From assembly GCA_034432655.1 (NCBI GenBank), contig DAOUBP010000021.1:1-64000 (forward strand): a DNA stretch of 64,000 bases. The letters are read 5' to 3'. The notes below the pieces were generated by a model. The model was not told the DNA's origin. It made no database searches and worked only from the letters and a program-made list of their open reading frames with translations. The DNA is from DAOUBP01 sp034432655. GTDB taxonomy: Bacteria; Chloroflexota; Anaerolineae; CG2-30-64-16. Positions 41,633 through 50,858 of the stretch are shown here, piece by piece. The position numbers were made by a program, and so were the translations under genes. The stretch's first letter is position 1. Each line of letters opens with the position of its first letter.

Positions 41633-42877
41633 ATGCCGTTCAAACGCCTGAACCCCTTCCGTCACGCGCCTGATACAGCGCCGACCTCGGCCCGGGTTGA
41701 GACCAACATCCGCCATCTGGTGTGGGACATCGCATGGTTTGGCGTGCTCTGGGGTTCGGTAGTCACATTCCTGCAGGTGTATGTGGTTCGGCTGGGCGGC
41801 TCCAGCCTGCTGGTCAGCACCCTCACCTACGGGCCGGCGCTGATCGCGATCTTATGGCAGATCCCCGCCGGCCGGCTGATGACACGTGCCGGCCACCGCA
41901 TGCGATGGGTCATCGGCGCCGGGTTTGTTTACCGGCTCTTCTTCCTGGCGGTTGCGCTGGTGCCCTTCGCCTTCCCACGCAACCGCGCTGAGATCACCAC
42001 CGCCATCTGGGTGCTTTCCGCCCTCGCCTCCAGCGTCAGCAACGTGGCATTTCTCTCGATGATGGCGGATGCGGTGCCGGCCGACCGCATGACGCAGGTC
42101 GTGGGCTGGCGCATCGCTGCCTTCGGGGTCGCCAACACCTTGACCACCCTGCTGGGTGGACAGCTCTTGCAGCGTATGTCCTTCCCGATCAACTACCAGA
42201 TCTTCTTCTTGATCGGTTGGGCGGCGTCGCTGGTCAGCTGGTGGCACGTGCTGCAACTCCGGGTGCCCGACCGGCCGCCCGCTCACGGACCGCACCAAAC
42301 CTTCTGGCGCGACCTCAACGGGCTGCTACACTACCCGCGCTTCGGGCAGTTCCTGATCGGCGCGGGCGTCATGCAGCTGGCACTGGGCATGATCGCGCCG
42401 GCGTTGCCGTTATACTGGGTGCGTAACCTGGGCGCCAACGATGGACAGATCAGCCTGGTGCTGACCGTCACTTCAGGCACGCTAGTGATCGGCTCACTGT
42501 TGATGCGCCGTGCGGTGGAACGCATCGGCCGCGAGCGGGCCCTGGCGGCCGGCGCCCTGGGCTACGCGCTCTATCCCCTGATCACCTCCTTCACCCCCTC
42601 TGTCTGGTGGCTGCTGCCGTGGGCAGCGCTGGCCGGGTTCTTCAATGCAGCGATAACGGTCACCCTCTTCGAAAACCTGGTCTCGGTGACCCCCGAGGCC
42701 GACCGCACCAACTACATCGCAGTTCATAACGTGGTCATGAACATCGCCCTGTTCACCGGGCCGATCCTGGCCGGCCTGCTGGCGCGCGATACAGCCGGGG
42801 TCGTGCTGGCGCTGCGGCTGGCCGCGGTGGTCGGCGTGGTGGCCAGCGCCTTGCTGGCGTTGCGCCGGGATGCCTGA
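41633..42877 (+). CDS. MFS transporter
   Basis: A protein of 414 aa with 12 predicted helices. Start includes an N-terminal cytoplasmic tail, then HLVWDIAWFGVLWGSVVTFLQVYVVRLGG, a GRLMTRAGHRMRW intrahelical loop typical of MFS, and a RRAVERIGRERALAAG loop between helices 8 and 9. Substrate unknown; no drug- or sugar-specific motif is evident. It follows a heptamer array, so its promoter is unclear. Confidence 0.83.
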   Translation: MPFKRLNPFRHAPDTAPTSARVETNIRHLVWDIAWFGVLWGSVVTFLQVYVVRLGGSSLLVSTLTYGPALIAILWQIPAGRLMTRAGHRMRWVIGAGFVYRLFFLAVALVPFAFPRNRAEITTAIWVLSALASSVSNVAFLSMMADAVPADRMTQVVGWRIAAFGVANTLTTLLGGQLLQRMSFPINYQIFFLIGWAASLVSWWHVLQLRVPDRPPAHGPHQTFWRDLNGLLHYPRFGQFLIGAGVMQLALGMIAPALPLYWVRNLGANDGQISLVLTVTSGTLVIGSLLMRRAVERIGRERALAAGALGYALYPLITSFTPSVWWLLPWAALAGFFNAAITVTLFENLVSVTPEADRTNYIAVHNVVMNIALFTGPILAGLLARDTAGVVLALRLAAVVGVVASALLALRRDA

Positions 42878-42878
42878 T

Positions 42879-42906
42879 TTGACACCGGCGCCGGATCCGG
42901 TATAAT
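42879..42906 (+). promoter_or_regulatory. Consensus sigma-70 promoter of the Fur/PerR gene
   Basis: TTGACA (42879-42884), a 16-base spacer, then TATAAT (42901-42906). This is an almost perfect housekeeping promoter. Confidence 0.9.
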
Positions 42907-42941
42907 AGAACTAGATTTAGATTTATTCTAAATATAGTTCT
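42907..42941. promoter_or_regulatory. Fur/PerR-type operator, 15-bp arms
   Basis: AGAACTAGATTTAGA (42907-42921), TTTAT, TCTAAATATAGTTCT (42927-42941): arms complementary except for one base, starting directly after the -10. The inner TTAGATTTATTCTAA resembles a PerR box. It indicates autoregulation of the downstream regulator. Confidence 0.85.
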
Positions 42942-42980
42942 TATCTCATCGCCGCGCCACTCATACACGAGAAGAATATC

Positions 42981-43379
42981 ATGACCACTTCGTTACAGTT
43001 GACCCGCCAACGAGAAGCGGTGCTGGCCGTGATCCAGGAAGCGGAAAAACACCTCACCGCGCAAGAGATCTACGACCGGGTGCGCCAACGCCTGCCGGGC
43101 ATTGCCTACGCAACCGTTTACAACGCGCTGGCATACCTGTTCCAGGCCGGCCAGGTGCAGGCGGTACATCTGGGGAGCGGCGCGACCCTATACGACCGCA
43201 ACCTGGAACGGCATGACCACCTGGTTTGTCGCCAATGCGGCAAAGTGCTGGACTACTGTTTCCCAGACCTGGACCGGGCTGTGGAACAGGTCACCCAAGC
43301 CACCGGCTTCCGGGCGCAGAAGATAGAGTTGACGTTTATCGGCTTGTGCCCGGACTGCCAGGGCGCAGATGTTCAGTAG
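42981..43379 (+). CDS. Fur-family regulator (PerR-like)
   Basis: A protein of 132 aa. The winged-helix start LTRQREAVLAVIQEAEKHLTAQEIYDR and YATVYNALAYL is Fur family. Metal sites: HDHLVC near 78-83, structural zinc cysteines C83, C86, C123 and C126. It acts as a dimer sensing peroxide or iron. Its position 61 bases before katG and its own promoter-operator (42879-42941) suit a PerR-like peroxide sensor, but Fur cannot be excluded. GAGAAGAATATC precedes the ATG. Confidence 0.88.
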   Translation: MTTSLQLTRQREAVLAVIQEAEKHLTAQEIYDRVRQRLPGIAYATVYNALAYLFQAGQVQAVHLGSGATLYDRNLERHDHLVCRQCGKVLDYCFPDLDRAVEQVTQATGFRAQKIELTFIGLCPDCQGADVQ

Positions 43380-43440
43380 AGCGCAGTTGGACGCGATCAG
43401 TCCGCTGCCATAATTTACACCGCGAAAGGAGTGAAGCGAA

Positions 43441-45636
43441 ATGAGCGAAGAGAAGAAGTGCCCTGTGACGGGCAGCGTGCACACGGTCGGCAGAGGCACC
43501 ACGAACAAGGACTGGTGGCCGAATCAGCTGAATCTGAGGATCCTCCACCAACACTCCTCCCTCTCCAACCCCATGGGCGAGGACTTCAACTATGCCGAGG
43601 AGTTCAAGAAGCTCGACTACGAGGCCCTGAAGCGGGACCTCCACGCGCTGATGACGGACTCGCAGGACTGGTGGCCGGCCGACTACGGCCACTACGGCGG
43701 GCTCTTCATCCGCATGGCCTGGCACAGCGCGGGCACCTATCGCATCGGCGACGGCCGCGGGGGTGGAGGCCTCGGCGCCCAGCGCTTCGCGCCCCTCAAC
43801 AGCTGGCCCGACAACGCCAACCTCGACAAGGCCCGCCGGCTGCTTTGGCCGATCAAGAAGAAGTACGGCCGGAAGATCTCCTGGTCCGACCTGATGATCC
43901 TGGCCGGCAACGTGGCTCTGGAATCCATGGGCTTCAAGACCTTCGGCTTCGGCGGCGGCCGTGAGGACATCTGGGAGCCGCCCGAGGACATCTACTGGGG
44001 GTCTGAGAACGAGTGGCTCGGCGACAAGCGCTACTCCGGCGACCGGGAGCTGGAGAATCCTTTGGCTGCGGTGCAGATGGGCCTGATCTACGTCAACCCC
44101 GAAGGGCCCAACGGCGTGCCGGATCCGCTGGCCTCGGCCAGGGACATCCGCGAGACCTTCGCGCGCATGGCGATGAACGACGAAGAGACGGTCGCGCTGG
44201 TCGCCGGCGGCCACACCTTCGGCAAAGCCCACGGCGCCGGCCCGGCCACCCATGTGGGGCCCGAGCCCGAGGCCGCGCCCATCGAGGAGATGGGCCTCGG
44301 CTGGAAGAGCAGTTTCGGCACCGGCAAAGGGGACGACACCATCACCAGCGGCATCGAAGGCCCCTGGACGCCCAACCCGACCAGGTGGGACATGGGCTAC
44401 CTCGACATGTTGTTCGGCTACGAGTGGGAGCTGACCAAGAGCCCGGCCGGCGCCTGGCAATGGCAGCCCAAGAACATCGCCGAGAAGGACCTTGCGCCGG
44501 CTGCACACGATCCTTCGAAGCGGGTTGTGCCCATGATGACCACCGCGGACATGGCGCTGCGGATGGACCCCATCTACGAGAAGATCGCGCGCCGCTTCCA
44601 CCAGAATCCCCAGGAGTTCGCCGACGCGTTCGCCCGCGCCTGGTTCAAGCTGACCCACCGCGACATGGGCCCCCGTGCGCGCTACCTCGGCCCGGAAGTC
44701 CCGGCCGAAGAGCTGATCTGGCAGGACCCCATCCCCGCCGTAGATCACGAGCTGATCAACGAGGCCGACATCGCCGCGCTCAAGGCCAGGATCCTCGCCT
44801 CGGGGCTCTCGATCCGGGAGCTGGTCTACACCGCCTGGGCGTCGGCCTCCACCTTCCGCGGCTCCGATAAGCGCGGCGGCGCGAACGGCGCGCGCATCCG
44901 CCTGGCGCCGCAAAAGGATTGGGAGGTCAACGAGCCCGAGCAACTGGCGAAGGTGCTGGCGGTCCTGGAGGGCATCCAGCAGGAATTCAACCGCGCGCAG
45001 ACGGACGGCAAGAAGGTGTCGCTGGCCGATCTGATCGTCCTAGGCGGCTGCGCGGCCGTCGAACAGGCCGCCAGGAACGCCGGCTTCGATGTGACCGTGC
45101 CCTTCACGCCGGGGCGCATGGACGCGTCGCAGGAGCAGACCGACGTGGCGTCCTTCGCCGTCCTCGAGCCGTTTGCCGACGGGTTCCGCAACTATCAGAA
45201 GGGGAAAGCGTCAGTGCGGGCAGAGGAGATGCTGGTGGACCGCGCGCAACTGCTGACACTGACCGCGCCGGAGATGACGGTGCTGATCGGCGGCATGCGC
45301 GCCCTGGGCGCCAACTACGGCGGAACGCAGCACGGCGTCTTCACCCACCGGCCGGGCGCGCTCACCAACGACTTCTTCGTGAACCTGCTGGACATGGGCA
45401 CCGTGTGGCACCCGATCACCGAAGACGCGGAGCTGTTCGAGGGCCGCGATCGCAAGACGGGCGAGCTCAAGTGGACCGCCACCCGCGTGGACCTGATCTT
45501 CGGCGCGAACTCGCAACTGAGGGCGATCGCCGAAGTCTACGGCGCTGACGACGCCCAGGAGAAGTTCGTGCACGACTTCATCGCGGCGTGGAACAAGGTC
45601 ATGAACCTGGACCGCTTCGACATCGCCTGGAAGTAA
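43441..45636 (+). CDS. katG: Catalase-peroxidase
   Basis: A protein of 731 aa, full two-domain KatG length. The distal site has R91 and the GLFIRMAWHSAGTYR motif (W94, H95); the proximal haem ligand lies in AGGHTFGKAHGAG. The Trp-Tyr-Met adduct residues are expected from W94, a Tyr in a later loop (ENPLAAVQMGLIYVNPEG) and a Met. It degrades H2O2 in the cytoplasm. The Fur/PerR gene lies upstream on the same strand, so both likely respond to peroxide. GAAAGGAGTG precedes the ATG. Terminator follows at 45657. Confidence 0.96.
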   Translation: MSEEKKCPVTGSVHTVGRGTTNKDWWPNQLNLRILHQHSSLSNPMGEDFNYAEEFKKLDYEALKRDLHALMTDSQDWWPADYGHYGGLFIRMAWHSAGTYRIGDGRGGGGLGAQRFAPLNSWPDNANLDKARRLLWPIKKKYGRKISWSDLMILAGNVALESMGFKTFGFGGGREDIWEPPEDIYWGSENEWLGDKRYSGDRELENPLAAVQMGLIYVNPEGPNGVPDPLASARDIRETFARMAMNDEETVALVAGGHTFGKAHGAGPATHVGPEPEAAPIEEMGLGWKSSFGTGKGDDTITSGIEGPWTPNPTRWDMGYLDMLFGYEWELTKSPAGAWQWQPKNIAEKDLAPAAHDPSKRVVPMMTTADMALRMDPIYEKIARRFHQNPQEFADAFARAWFKLTHRDMGPRARYLGPEVPAEELIWQDPIPAVDHELINEADIAALKARILASGLSIRELVYTAWASASTFRGSDKRGGANGARIRLAPQKDWEVNEPEQLAKVLAVLEGIQQEFNRAQTDGKKVSLADLIVLGGCAAVEQAARNAGFDVTVPFTPGRMDASQEQTDVASFAVLEPFADGFRNYQKGKASVRAEEMLVDRAQLLTLTAPEMTVLIGGMRALGANYGGTQHGVFTHRPGALTNDFFVNLLDMGTVWHPITEDAELFEGRDRKTGELKWTATRVDLIFGANSQLRAIAEVYGADDAQEKFVHDFIAAWNKVMNLDRFDIAWK

Positions 45637-45656
45637 GCTCGGCATCCGGGGCTTCA

Positions 45657-45690
45657 GAGGGATCGTCCGCTGGACGATCCCTCTTTTTTG
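45657..45690 (+). terminator. Rho-independent terminator after katG
   Basis: GAGGGATCGTCC (45657-45668), loop GCT, GGACGATCCCTC, then TTTTTT. Twelve-bp perfect stem. It also separates katG from the convergent photolyase gene. Confidence 0.95.
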
Positions 45691-45713
45691 TCCAACCCGT
45701 AACTGTTTGCCGT

Positions 45714-47279
45714 TTAAGGGATCGGGCGCCGCTGTTCAGAGTTGTAATAACGCAGCGCTCCCAGAAAGCGCTCCGCCCCCTGCCGGATCTCCGCCCGCTC
45801 CGCCTCGCCCACGCGCGCCAGCCCCAGCACAGCCGGCCCCAGGCGCGGGTTGGCGCGCAGCGCGGCCTCATGTTCGATGAGGAAGTTCCAGTAGAGGAAG
45901 TTGTAAGGGCACGCGTCCGGCCCGAGCCGGCGTTTGGGGTCAAAGCGGCAACCGGCGCAGTAGTCGCTCATTTTCTGGATGTAGTTGGCCGACGCGATGT
46001 AGGGCTTGGTGGCGGTCTGGCCGCCGTCCGCGTTCAGCCCCATGCCGATGACGTTGGGCAGCACCACCCAATCGTAGGCGTCCACATAGCAGGCCAGAAA
46101 CCACTCGGCCACCGCGGCCGGCTCCACCCCGGCCAGCAAGCAGAAGTTGCAGACGATCATCAACCGCTCGATGTGGTGCGAGTAGCCGGTCGCGAGCACC
46201 CGGCGGACGACGTGGCGGATGCAGCGCATCTCGGTCTCGCCATCCCAAAACATGGCCGGCAGCGGCCGCGTTGCGGCCCAACTGTTGGCCGTGCGCAGGT
46301 CGGGCATCAGCCGCCAATACTGCCAGTAGATATACTCTCGCCAGCCCAGCACCTGGCGCACAAACCCCTCGACCGAATTGATGGGCGCCGCACCGGCATT
46401 GTGCGCATCTTCGGCCGCCCGGATCATCTGCAGGGGGCTTAACAGGCCGATGTTAACGTAAGGCGAAAGCGCCGAGTGGTAGAGGACGTCGTGGCCCGCG
46501 GCCATCGCGTCCTCGTAGGGCCCGAACAGGGGCAGGCGGTGGCGGATAAAATCGTCCAGCGCGGCCGCGGCCTGTTCATGCGTCACCGCCAGGTTGAACC
46601 CGGCTGCGCTACCGACCCCGTGGCCGGCCGCGTCCAACTCGGCTATGACCTGGCGGGTGATGGTATCCGGCGGGAAGGTGATGCGCTGTGGCGGCTGGGC
46701 GCCGCGCGGCAGCGGCTTGCGGTTCTCTGTGTCGAAGTTCCAGCGGCCGCCAACCGGCTCCCCTGCAGGGGTCATCAGCACCCCGAACTGCCGTCGCATT
46801 GCACGGTAAAAGGTCTCCATCACCACGCGAGCGGATCGGGGAAGGGGCGTTTCTCGCCAGGGCGAGGGCGGTGATCCGACCAGAAACTGTGTATTGGGCA
46901 GGACGGTCACGGGCCGGCCCACTTCTCCAGCCAGCGCCGCCTCCTGCCAGCGTCGCGCATCAAACTCGCTGGCCGCCATGCAGAAGATGCGCTCGGGCTC
47001 CCAAGCGGCCACGTGCTGACGCAGCCCGGCCGTAAAGCTCGCGGCCCGCAAATAGTCCACCTGATAGCCCCGGCCCCGCAGCGCCTCGGCGAAGTGGCGC
47101 ATGGCGCTGAAGAGCAGCACCAGCTTCTTGCGCTGGTAAGGGAGCTGCCGGACGCGCGCTGCGCTCTCGATCAGGACGACCCGCATCTGCTCCCTGCCGG
47201 CCGTGGCTTCGGCGGCCGCCAGGGCCGGGTGGTCAAACGTGAGCTGGTCGCCCAGGATCCAGGCCGTCGCGCGGGTCAC
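45714..47279 (-). CDS. Cryptochrome/photolyase-related protein, prokaryotic (6-4) FeS-BCP type
   Basis: A protein of 521 aa from GTG 47279 (overlapping the crtB stop as GTGA). The N-terminal domain starts ATAWILGDQLTFDHPAL, typical of the DeoxyRP-like FeS-BCP group, rather than the CPD photolyase start. The C-terminal FAD domain has PINSVEGFVRQVLGWREYIYWQYW and HIERLMIVCNFCLLAGVEP, and Fe-S cysteine candidates at CNFC, CAGC and CPYN (the DYCAGCRFDPKRRLGPDACPYN stretch). These proteins repair (6-4) photoproducts with light and hold FAD and a 4Fe-4S cluster. Cotranscribed with crtB/crtI. Confidence 0.88.
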   Translation of the reverse strand: MTRATAWILGDQLTFDHPALAAAEATAGREQMRVVLIESAARVRQLPYQRKKLVLLFSAMRHFAEALRGRGYQVDYLRAASFTAGLRQHVAAWEPERIFCMAASEFDARRWQEAALAGEVGRPVTVLPNTQFLVGSPPSPWRETPLPRSARVVMETFYRAMRRQFGVLMTPAGEPVGGRWNFDTENRKPLPRGAQPPQRITFPPDTITRQVIAELDAAGHGVGSAAGFNLAVTHEQAAAALDDFIRHRLPLFGPYEDAMAAGHDVLYHSALSPYVNIGLLSPLQMIRAAEDAHNAGAAPINSVEGFVRQVLGWREYIYWQYWRLMPDLRTANSWAATRPLPAMFWDGETEMRCIRHVVRRVLATGYSHHIERLMIVCNFCLLAGVEPAAVAEWFLACYVDAYDWVVLPNVIGMGLNADGGQTATKPYIASANYIQKMSDYCAGCRFDPKRRLGPDACPYNFLYWNFLIEHEAALRANPRLGPAVLGLARVGEAERAEIRQGAERFLGALRYYNSEQRRPIP

Positions 47280-48160
47280 AGCAACTGCCTTCCTGCCCGC
47301 AGCGCCAGCCCGATCTTCTGCCATCGCGTGGTCGTGGCGCGGCGGGTGAAGACGTCATAACCGTTGCGGCGAATCGCGTTGTGGATGCCGCGGTAGACCT
47401 CCAGCCCGGCCATGACGCCCAGGCGCCCCGTCTTCAGGTTGCGCACGCCAATCGCTGCATGTCGGTAGTAAGCCTCCGTGCGCGCGAACTCGTATTCCAG
47501 CAGTGCGATGAACTGCGGCGTCACCCGCCCGGCCGCCAGGTCGGCCTCGGTCACCTCGAAACGGGCCAGGTCCTCCTGCGGGATGTACACCCGACCGATG
47601 CGCCAGTCCTGCCCGATGTCCCGCCAGAAGTTGCTGAGCTGCATGGCGATGGACAGGCTGTCGGCGTGGGGCAGCGTCTCTTCCACCGTGTGCGGCGGCC
47701 GCACGCCCAGGATGTAGGTCATGGCCCGGCCCACCACGATGGCGCTGCCCTCCATGTAGTGGTGCAGGTCGGCGAAGGTCGGGAAGCGGGTGACCGTCAG
47801 GTCCTCCTTCATCGCCCGGAAATAGGGGGTCATCACCTCGGCTGGGATGCCGCATGTAAGTGCTGTGTCCAGGTAGGCCCGCAGCACCGGATGGTCGCTG
47901 CGGCCGGTCTCAAACGCCTGCCAGTAGGCGCGTTCCCAGTCCTCGATGGCCGCGCGTTTGGAGACGAAACCTTGATGGGACACATCCACCCGGTCGTCGC
48001 CGACGCGCAACAGCGCGTAAAGCGCCTCCACATGGCGCAGCACGCGGCCCGGCAGCAGCCGGCTGGCGAACGTATAGTTCTTGCTGGCCCCGAACATCAC
48101 GCGCCGGCACTCGGCATAGTCTTCGGGGGAGGCAATGGGAGCATAGAAGTTGTCAGGCAT
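47276..48160 (-). CDS. crtB: Phytoene synthase
   Basis: A protein of 294 aa. Asp-rich motifs: LLRVGDDRVDVSH as the first and NFWRDIGQDWRIGRVYIP as the second metal/prenyl-diphosphate site. It condenses two geranylgeranyl diphosphates to phytoene in the membrane-associated carotenoid path. The start ATG at 48160 is 17 bases after the crtI stop, and its stop overlaps the photolyase start (GTGA). Two genes are in one operon with crtI. Confidence 0.93.
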   Translation of the reverse strand: MPDNFYAPIASPEDYAECRRVMFGASKNYTFASRLLPGRVLRHVEALYALLRVGDDRVDVSHQGFVSKRAAIEDWERAYWQAFETGRSDHPVLRAYLDTALTCGIPAEVMTPYFRAMKEDLTVTRFPTFADLHHYMEGSAIVVGRAMTYILGVRPPHTVEETLPHADSLSIAMQLSNFWRDIGQDWRIGRVYIPQEDLARFEVTEADLAAGRVTPQFIALLEYEFARTEAYYRHAAIGVRNLKTGRLGVMAGLEVYRGIHNAIRRNGYDVFTRRATTTRWQKIGLALRAGRQLL

Positions 48161-48177
48161 CGGCGAGAAGTCCCCTT

Positions 48178-49656
48178 TTATCCTTCTTTCGCCAGGCGTT
48201 CCGCCAATAGCCGCGCCGATAGCATCACCATCGGCATGCCGATCCCCGGATAGGTGGCCTGGCCGACGAAGTAGAGGCCGGGGATGTCGCGCGCCACGTT
48301 GTGCGGCCGGAAGTAGGAGGACTGGAAGAAGCCGTGCGATAGCGAGCCAAACGCCACGCCGTAGGGCGCGTTGATGTCGCGCGCGAAGTCGGTCGGCCGG
48401 TACTCCCGCTCCCAGACGATATGCTTGCGGATATCGGGGTCCACCAGCCGTTCGAGCTGCCTGAGCAGCTTCTCGCGCACAAGCGGCCCGGCTTCCTCCC
48501 AGTTCACGTTCCCCTGCAGGTTGGGCATGGGTGCCAGCAGGTAGAGCACGCTGTGCCCCGGCGGCGCCAGGCTGGGGTCGGTGATGGTCGGGTTGTTGAG
48601 GTGGAAGGACGGGTCGTCCGGCAGCGTCTTGGTCCTGAAGATGGCGTCCAGGTTGGCCCGGTAGTCCTCGGAGAAGTAGAGCGCCTGGTGGCGCATGTGC
48701 GGGTAGGTCTTGTCCACCCCCAGGTAAAGCAGGTAGCCGGAGCAGGCGTACTGCATCCGGTCGAGCCGGGCATCGGTGTAGACCCTGCGGTATTGCGCGG
48801 GCACCAGATGCTTGTAGGTGTACACCAGGTCGGCGTTGGAGACCACGATGTCGGCACGCACGACCTCGCCGCCGGCCAGCCGCACCCCGCGCGCCCGGCC
48901 GCTTTCTACAATGATTTCCTCCACCGGCGTGCCGGTGCGCAGCGTCACGCCCATCTCGCCGGCGAGCTTCACCATGTCCTCGATGATGCTGTAGATGCCG
49001 CCCATGGGGAACTGCATCCCCTCCACCAGGTCGGCGTAGGTGATCAGGCTGTACATGGCCAGCGCATCGAACGGCGACAGGCCCAGAAACATGGAATGGA
49101 AGGTGAACGCCTTGCGCAGCTTGTCGGTCTTGAAATACTTGCCGGCCTGGGCGAACAGGTTCTGGTATGCGCCGGTCTGGACCAGCCGCAGCGCGGCCTG
49201 GGGGTTCGCCAGGTCGGTGATGTGATCGTAGTTGCGCGCCACAAAATCCATGCCTAGCTCGTACTTCTTCGCGGCCTCGCCGATGAAGCGGAACAGCCGC
49301 GTGGTCACGCCCGGCTCCACGCGCTCGCACTCGGCCGCCAGCTTGGCCATGCTGTTGTACAGGTCAATGTACGTGCCGTCGTGGTAGTAGATGCGGTAGT
49401 TAGGGTCCAGCGACACGAACTTGATGCGCTGGTTGATATCCTGGCCGATGGCCCGGTAAGTTTCCTCGAAGGTGTCCTTCATGACCAGGATGGTGGGGCC
49501 GATGTCCACGCGGAAGCCCTGCTCCTGGAGCACGTTGCTCCGGCCGCCGGGCCGCTTCTGTTTTTCGATGACGGTGACGTCGAAACCCATGTGGCGCAGG
49601 CGCAAAGCTGCCGCGAGCCCGCCCATGCCCGCGCCGATGATAACAACTGATTTCAT
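48178..49656 (-). CDS. crtI: Phytoene desaturase
   Basis: A protein of 492 aa of the CrtI family. The FAD-binding N-terminus VVIIGAGMGGLAAALRL and C-terminal GLYFVGQATYPGIGMPMVM are typical. It introduces double bonds in phytoene to give lycopene or neurosporene. It is the first gene of the crtI-crtB-photolyase transcript. No clear -35/-10 pair was found, but an ATGCATTACGATTGCAT palindrome-like block lies at 49730-49747. A second CrtI-like gene is at 50859. Confidence 0.9.
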   Translation of the reverse strand: MKSVVIIGAGMGGLAAALRLRHMGFDVTVIEKQKRPGGRSNVLQEQGFRVDIGPTILVMKDTFEETYRAIGQDINQRIKFVSLDPNYRIYYHDGTYIDLYNSMAKLAAECERVEPGVTTRLFRFIGEAAKKYELGMDFVARNYDHITDLANPQAALRLVQTGAYQNLFAQAGKYFKTDKLRKAFTFHSMFLGLSPFDALAMYSLITYADLVEGMQFPMGGIYSIIEDMVKLAGEMGVTLRTGTPVEEIIVESGRARGVRLAGGEVVRADIVVSNADLVYTYKHLVPAQYRRVYTDARLDRMQYACSGYLLYLGVDKTYPHMRHQALYFSEDYRANLDAIFRTKTLPDDPSFHLNNPTITDPSLAPPGHSVLYLLAPMPNLQGNVNWEEAGPLVREKLLRQLERLVDPDIRKHIVWEREYRPTDFARDINAPYGVAFGSLSHGFFQSSYFRPHNVARDIPGLYFVGQATYPGIGMPMVMLSARLLAERLAKEG

Positions 49657-49855
49657 GATTTACTCCGTATTGAGATGATTTCAGGTGAAGTCTAGCGGTT
49701 GAGCGAGGGACACGCCGTGAGATGCATTACGATTGCATAATGTTTGTAGATAGTTTTGAAAGACTTAGCAACTCCGGCAAGAAACGCAATGTCCGCTGTC
49801 GCTGTGCGACAGGCCGCCCAGCGCTGCAAAGGGACAACCGACACGTCAGTCATGC

Positions 49856-50104
49856 TCAGCCAGCCACCGTGGTGAACTGTGCTGCCGCGCCGGCCACATG
49901 TTCCACAAAGCCGGCACGCGCCTCGATCTCGGCCAGCCGCGCCGATGCATAACGCGAAGCCTCTGCCCGCAGACGCGCCGCTTCCTCCTCGGGCAACTCC
50001 GCCAGGCTCTGCAGCGATCGGCCCAGATACTCCTCCATCAGCGCGATCTCCAGTTGTGCATGTGTTTCTTCGATGACCGGCCGTTCCTCCATCGGCGTGA
50101 CCAT
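49856..50104 (-). CDS. Small helical protein of unknown family
   Basis: A protein of 82 aa from ATG 50104 with GGGAGGTGT upstream, which supports translation. The whole chain is predicted as Glu/Ala/Arg-rich helix (ALMEEYLGRSLQSLAEL, EEEAARLRAEASRYASARLA), without membrane segments. It resembles a small coiled-coil or DNA/protein binding helix bundle but no family is recognised. It lies between the crtI promoter region and the V-ATPase remnant. Longer in-frame starts are rejected. Confidence 0.5.
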   Translation of the reverse strand: MVTPMEERPVIEETHAQLEIALMEEYLGRSLQSLAELPEEEAARLRAEASRYASARLAEIEARAGFVEHVAGAAAQFTTVAG

Positions 50105-50466
50105 AGACACCTCCCTTGCGTCAAACAGTTGAACGGCGAACCGACGGCCTATCCCGGTATCTGGTGAGGGCAGTGTGAACCGGAGATACCCGGTGCCCAG
50201 CGACATTATACAACAGAAAAGCCGTAAATTCAATCACCGAAAACGCGAATCTGCCAAAAAACCTGTTACTCCAGGCGGCCCAATCTGCTATCATTCACAG
50301 CGGGGGAGAAGAAGAACTGGCCTCCCTTGCCCGCCATGAGGCGACCCTGCAACAGCTGACGCCCCTGGTGCCCGCCATTGTGGACCTGGAGCGGTTCGCG
50401 ATGACAGCCATCCGGGTGGAACGGCGCTTCGGGGAGGTGCCGGATGCGCTTTCCGCCGAGGGGTGT

Positions 50467-50690
50467 GACCTGCGCCGGCTGGTCGCCATCGTGGGCGAGG
50501 CCGCGCTGTCGGAGGCCGATCGGGCCTGCCTGACGTTCGCCGACCGCTTCGAGCGCGAGTTCATCCACCAGGGGCAGGCCAACCGGACGATCGAGGAGAC
50601 CTTCGCCCGGGCGTGGCAACTCCTGGGCCACATGCCCCGACAACAACTGAAGCGCATCCGCGCGGAATACATCCAACGGTACCCTGGACA
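50467..50690 (+). pseudogene. V-type ATPase subunit B, C-terminal fragment
   Basis: The frame encodes LVAIVGEAALSEADR, LTFADRFEREFIHQGQANRT and LGHMPRQQLKRIRAEYI, which match the last 70 or so residues of the V/A-type ATPase B subunit (GEAALS, FADRFE, NQGF-ENRSIEET, ELKRI). The rest of the subunit, with its nucleotide-binding fold, is absent. The upstream part of the same frame (50284-50466) is not recognisable. The frame ends where D-subunit sequence begins. Confidence 0.75.
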
Positions 50691-50827
50691 ACGTGCTGAT
50701 CCCCCGCCTGGAGGCGCAGCGCGATCAGATCGAGATGGCACTGGAAGAGCGAGCGCGCGCGGAGCTGTTCCGCCTGAAGCGGGTCAAAGTCAAGCTGCAG
50801 GCCGCAAGGTTGAGGGCTGGAGGCTAG
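50681..50827 (+). pseudogene. V-type ATPase subunit D, C-terminal fragment
   Basis: In another frame (+1 relative to the B fragment) the DNA encodes TLDNVLIPRLEAQRDQIEM and EERARAELFRLKRVKVK, the end of subunit D, followed by a TAG. The B and D genes are neighbours in V-ATPase operons; here both are reduced to their 3' ends and joined, so a deletion between them is likely. Confidence 0.75.
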
Positions 50828-50858
50828 AAGCAGGAGGAAATCTTCCGGGCTCGAAGCT

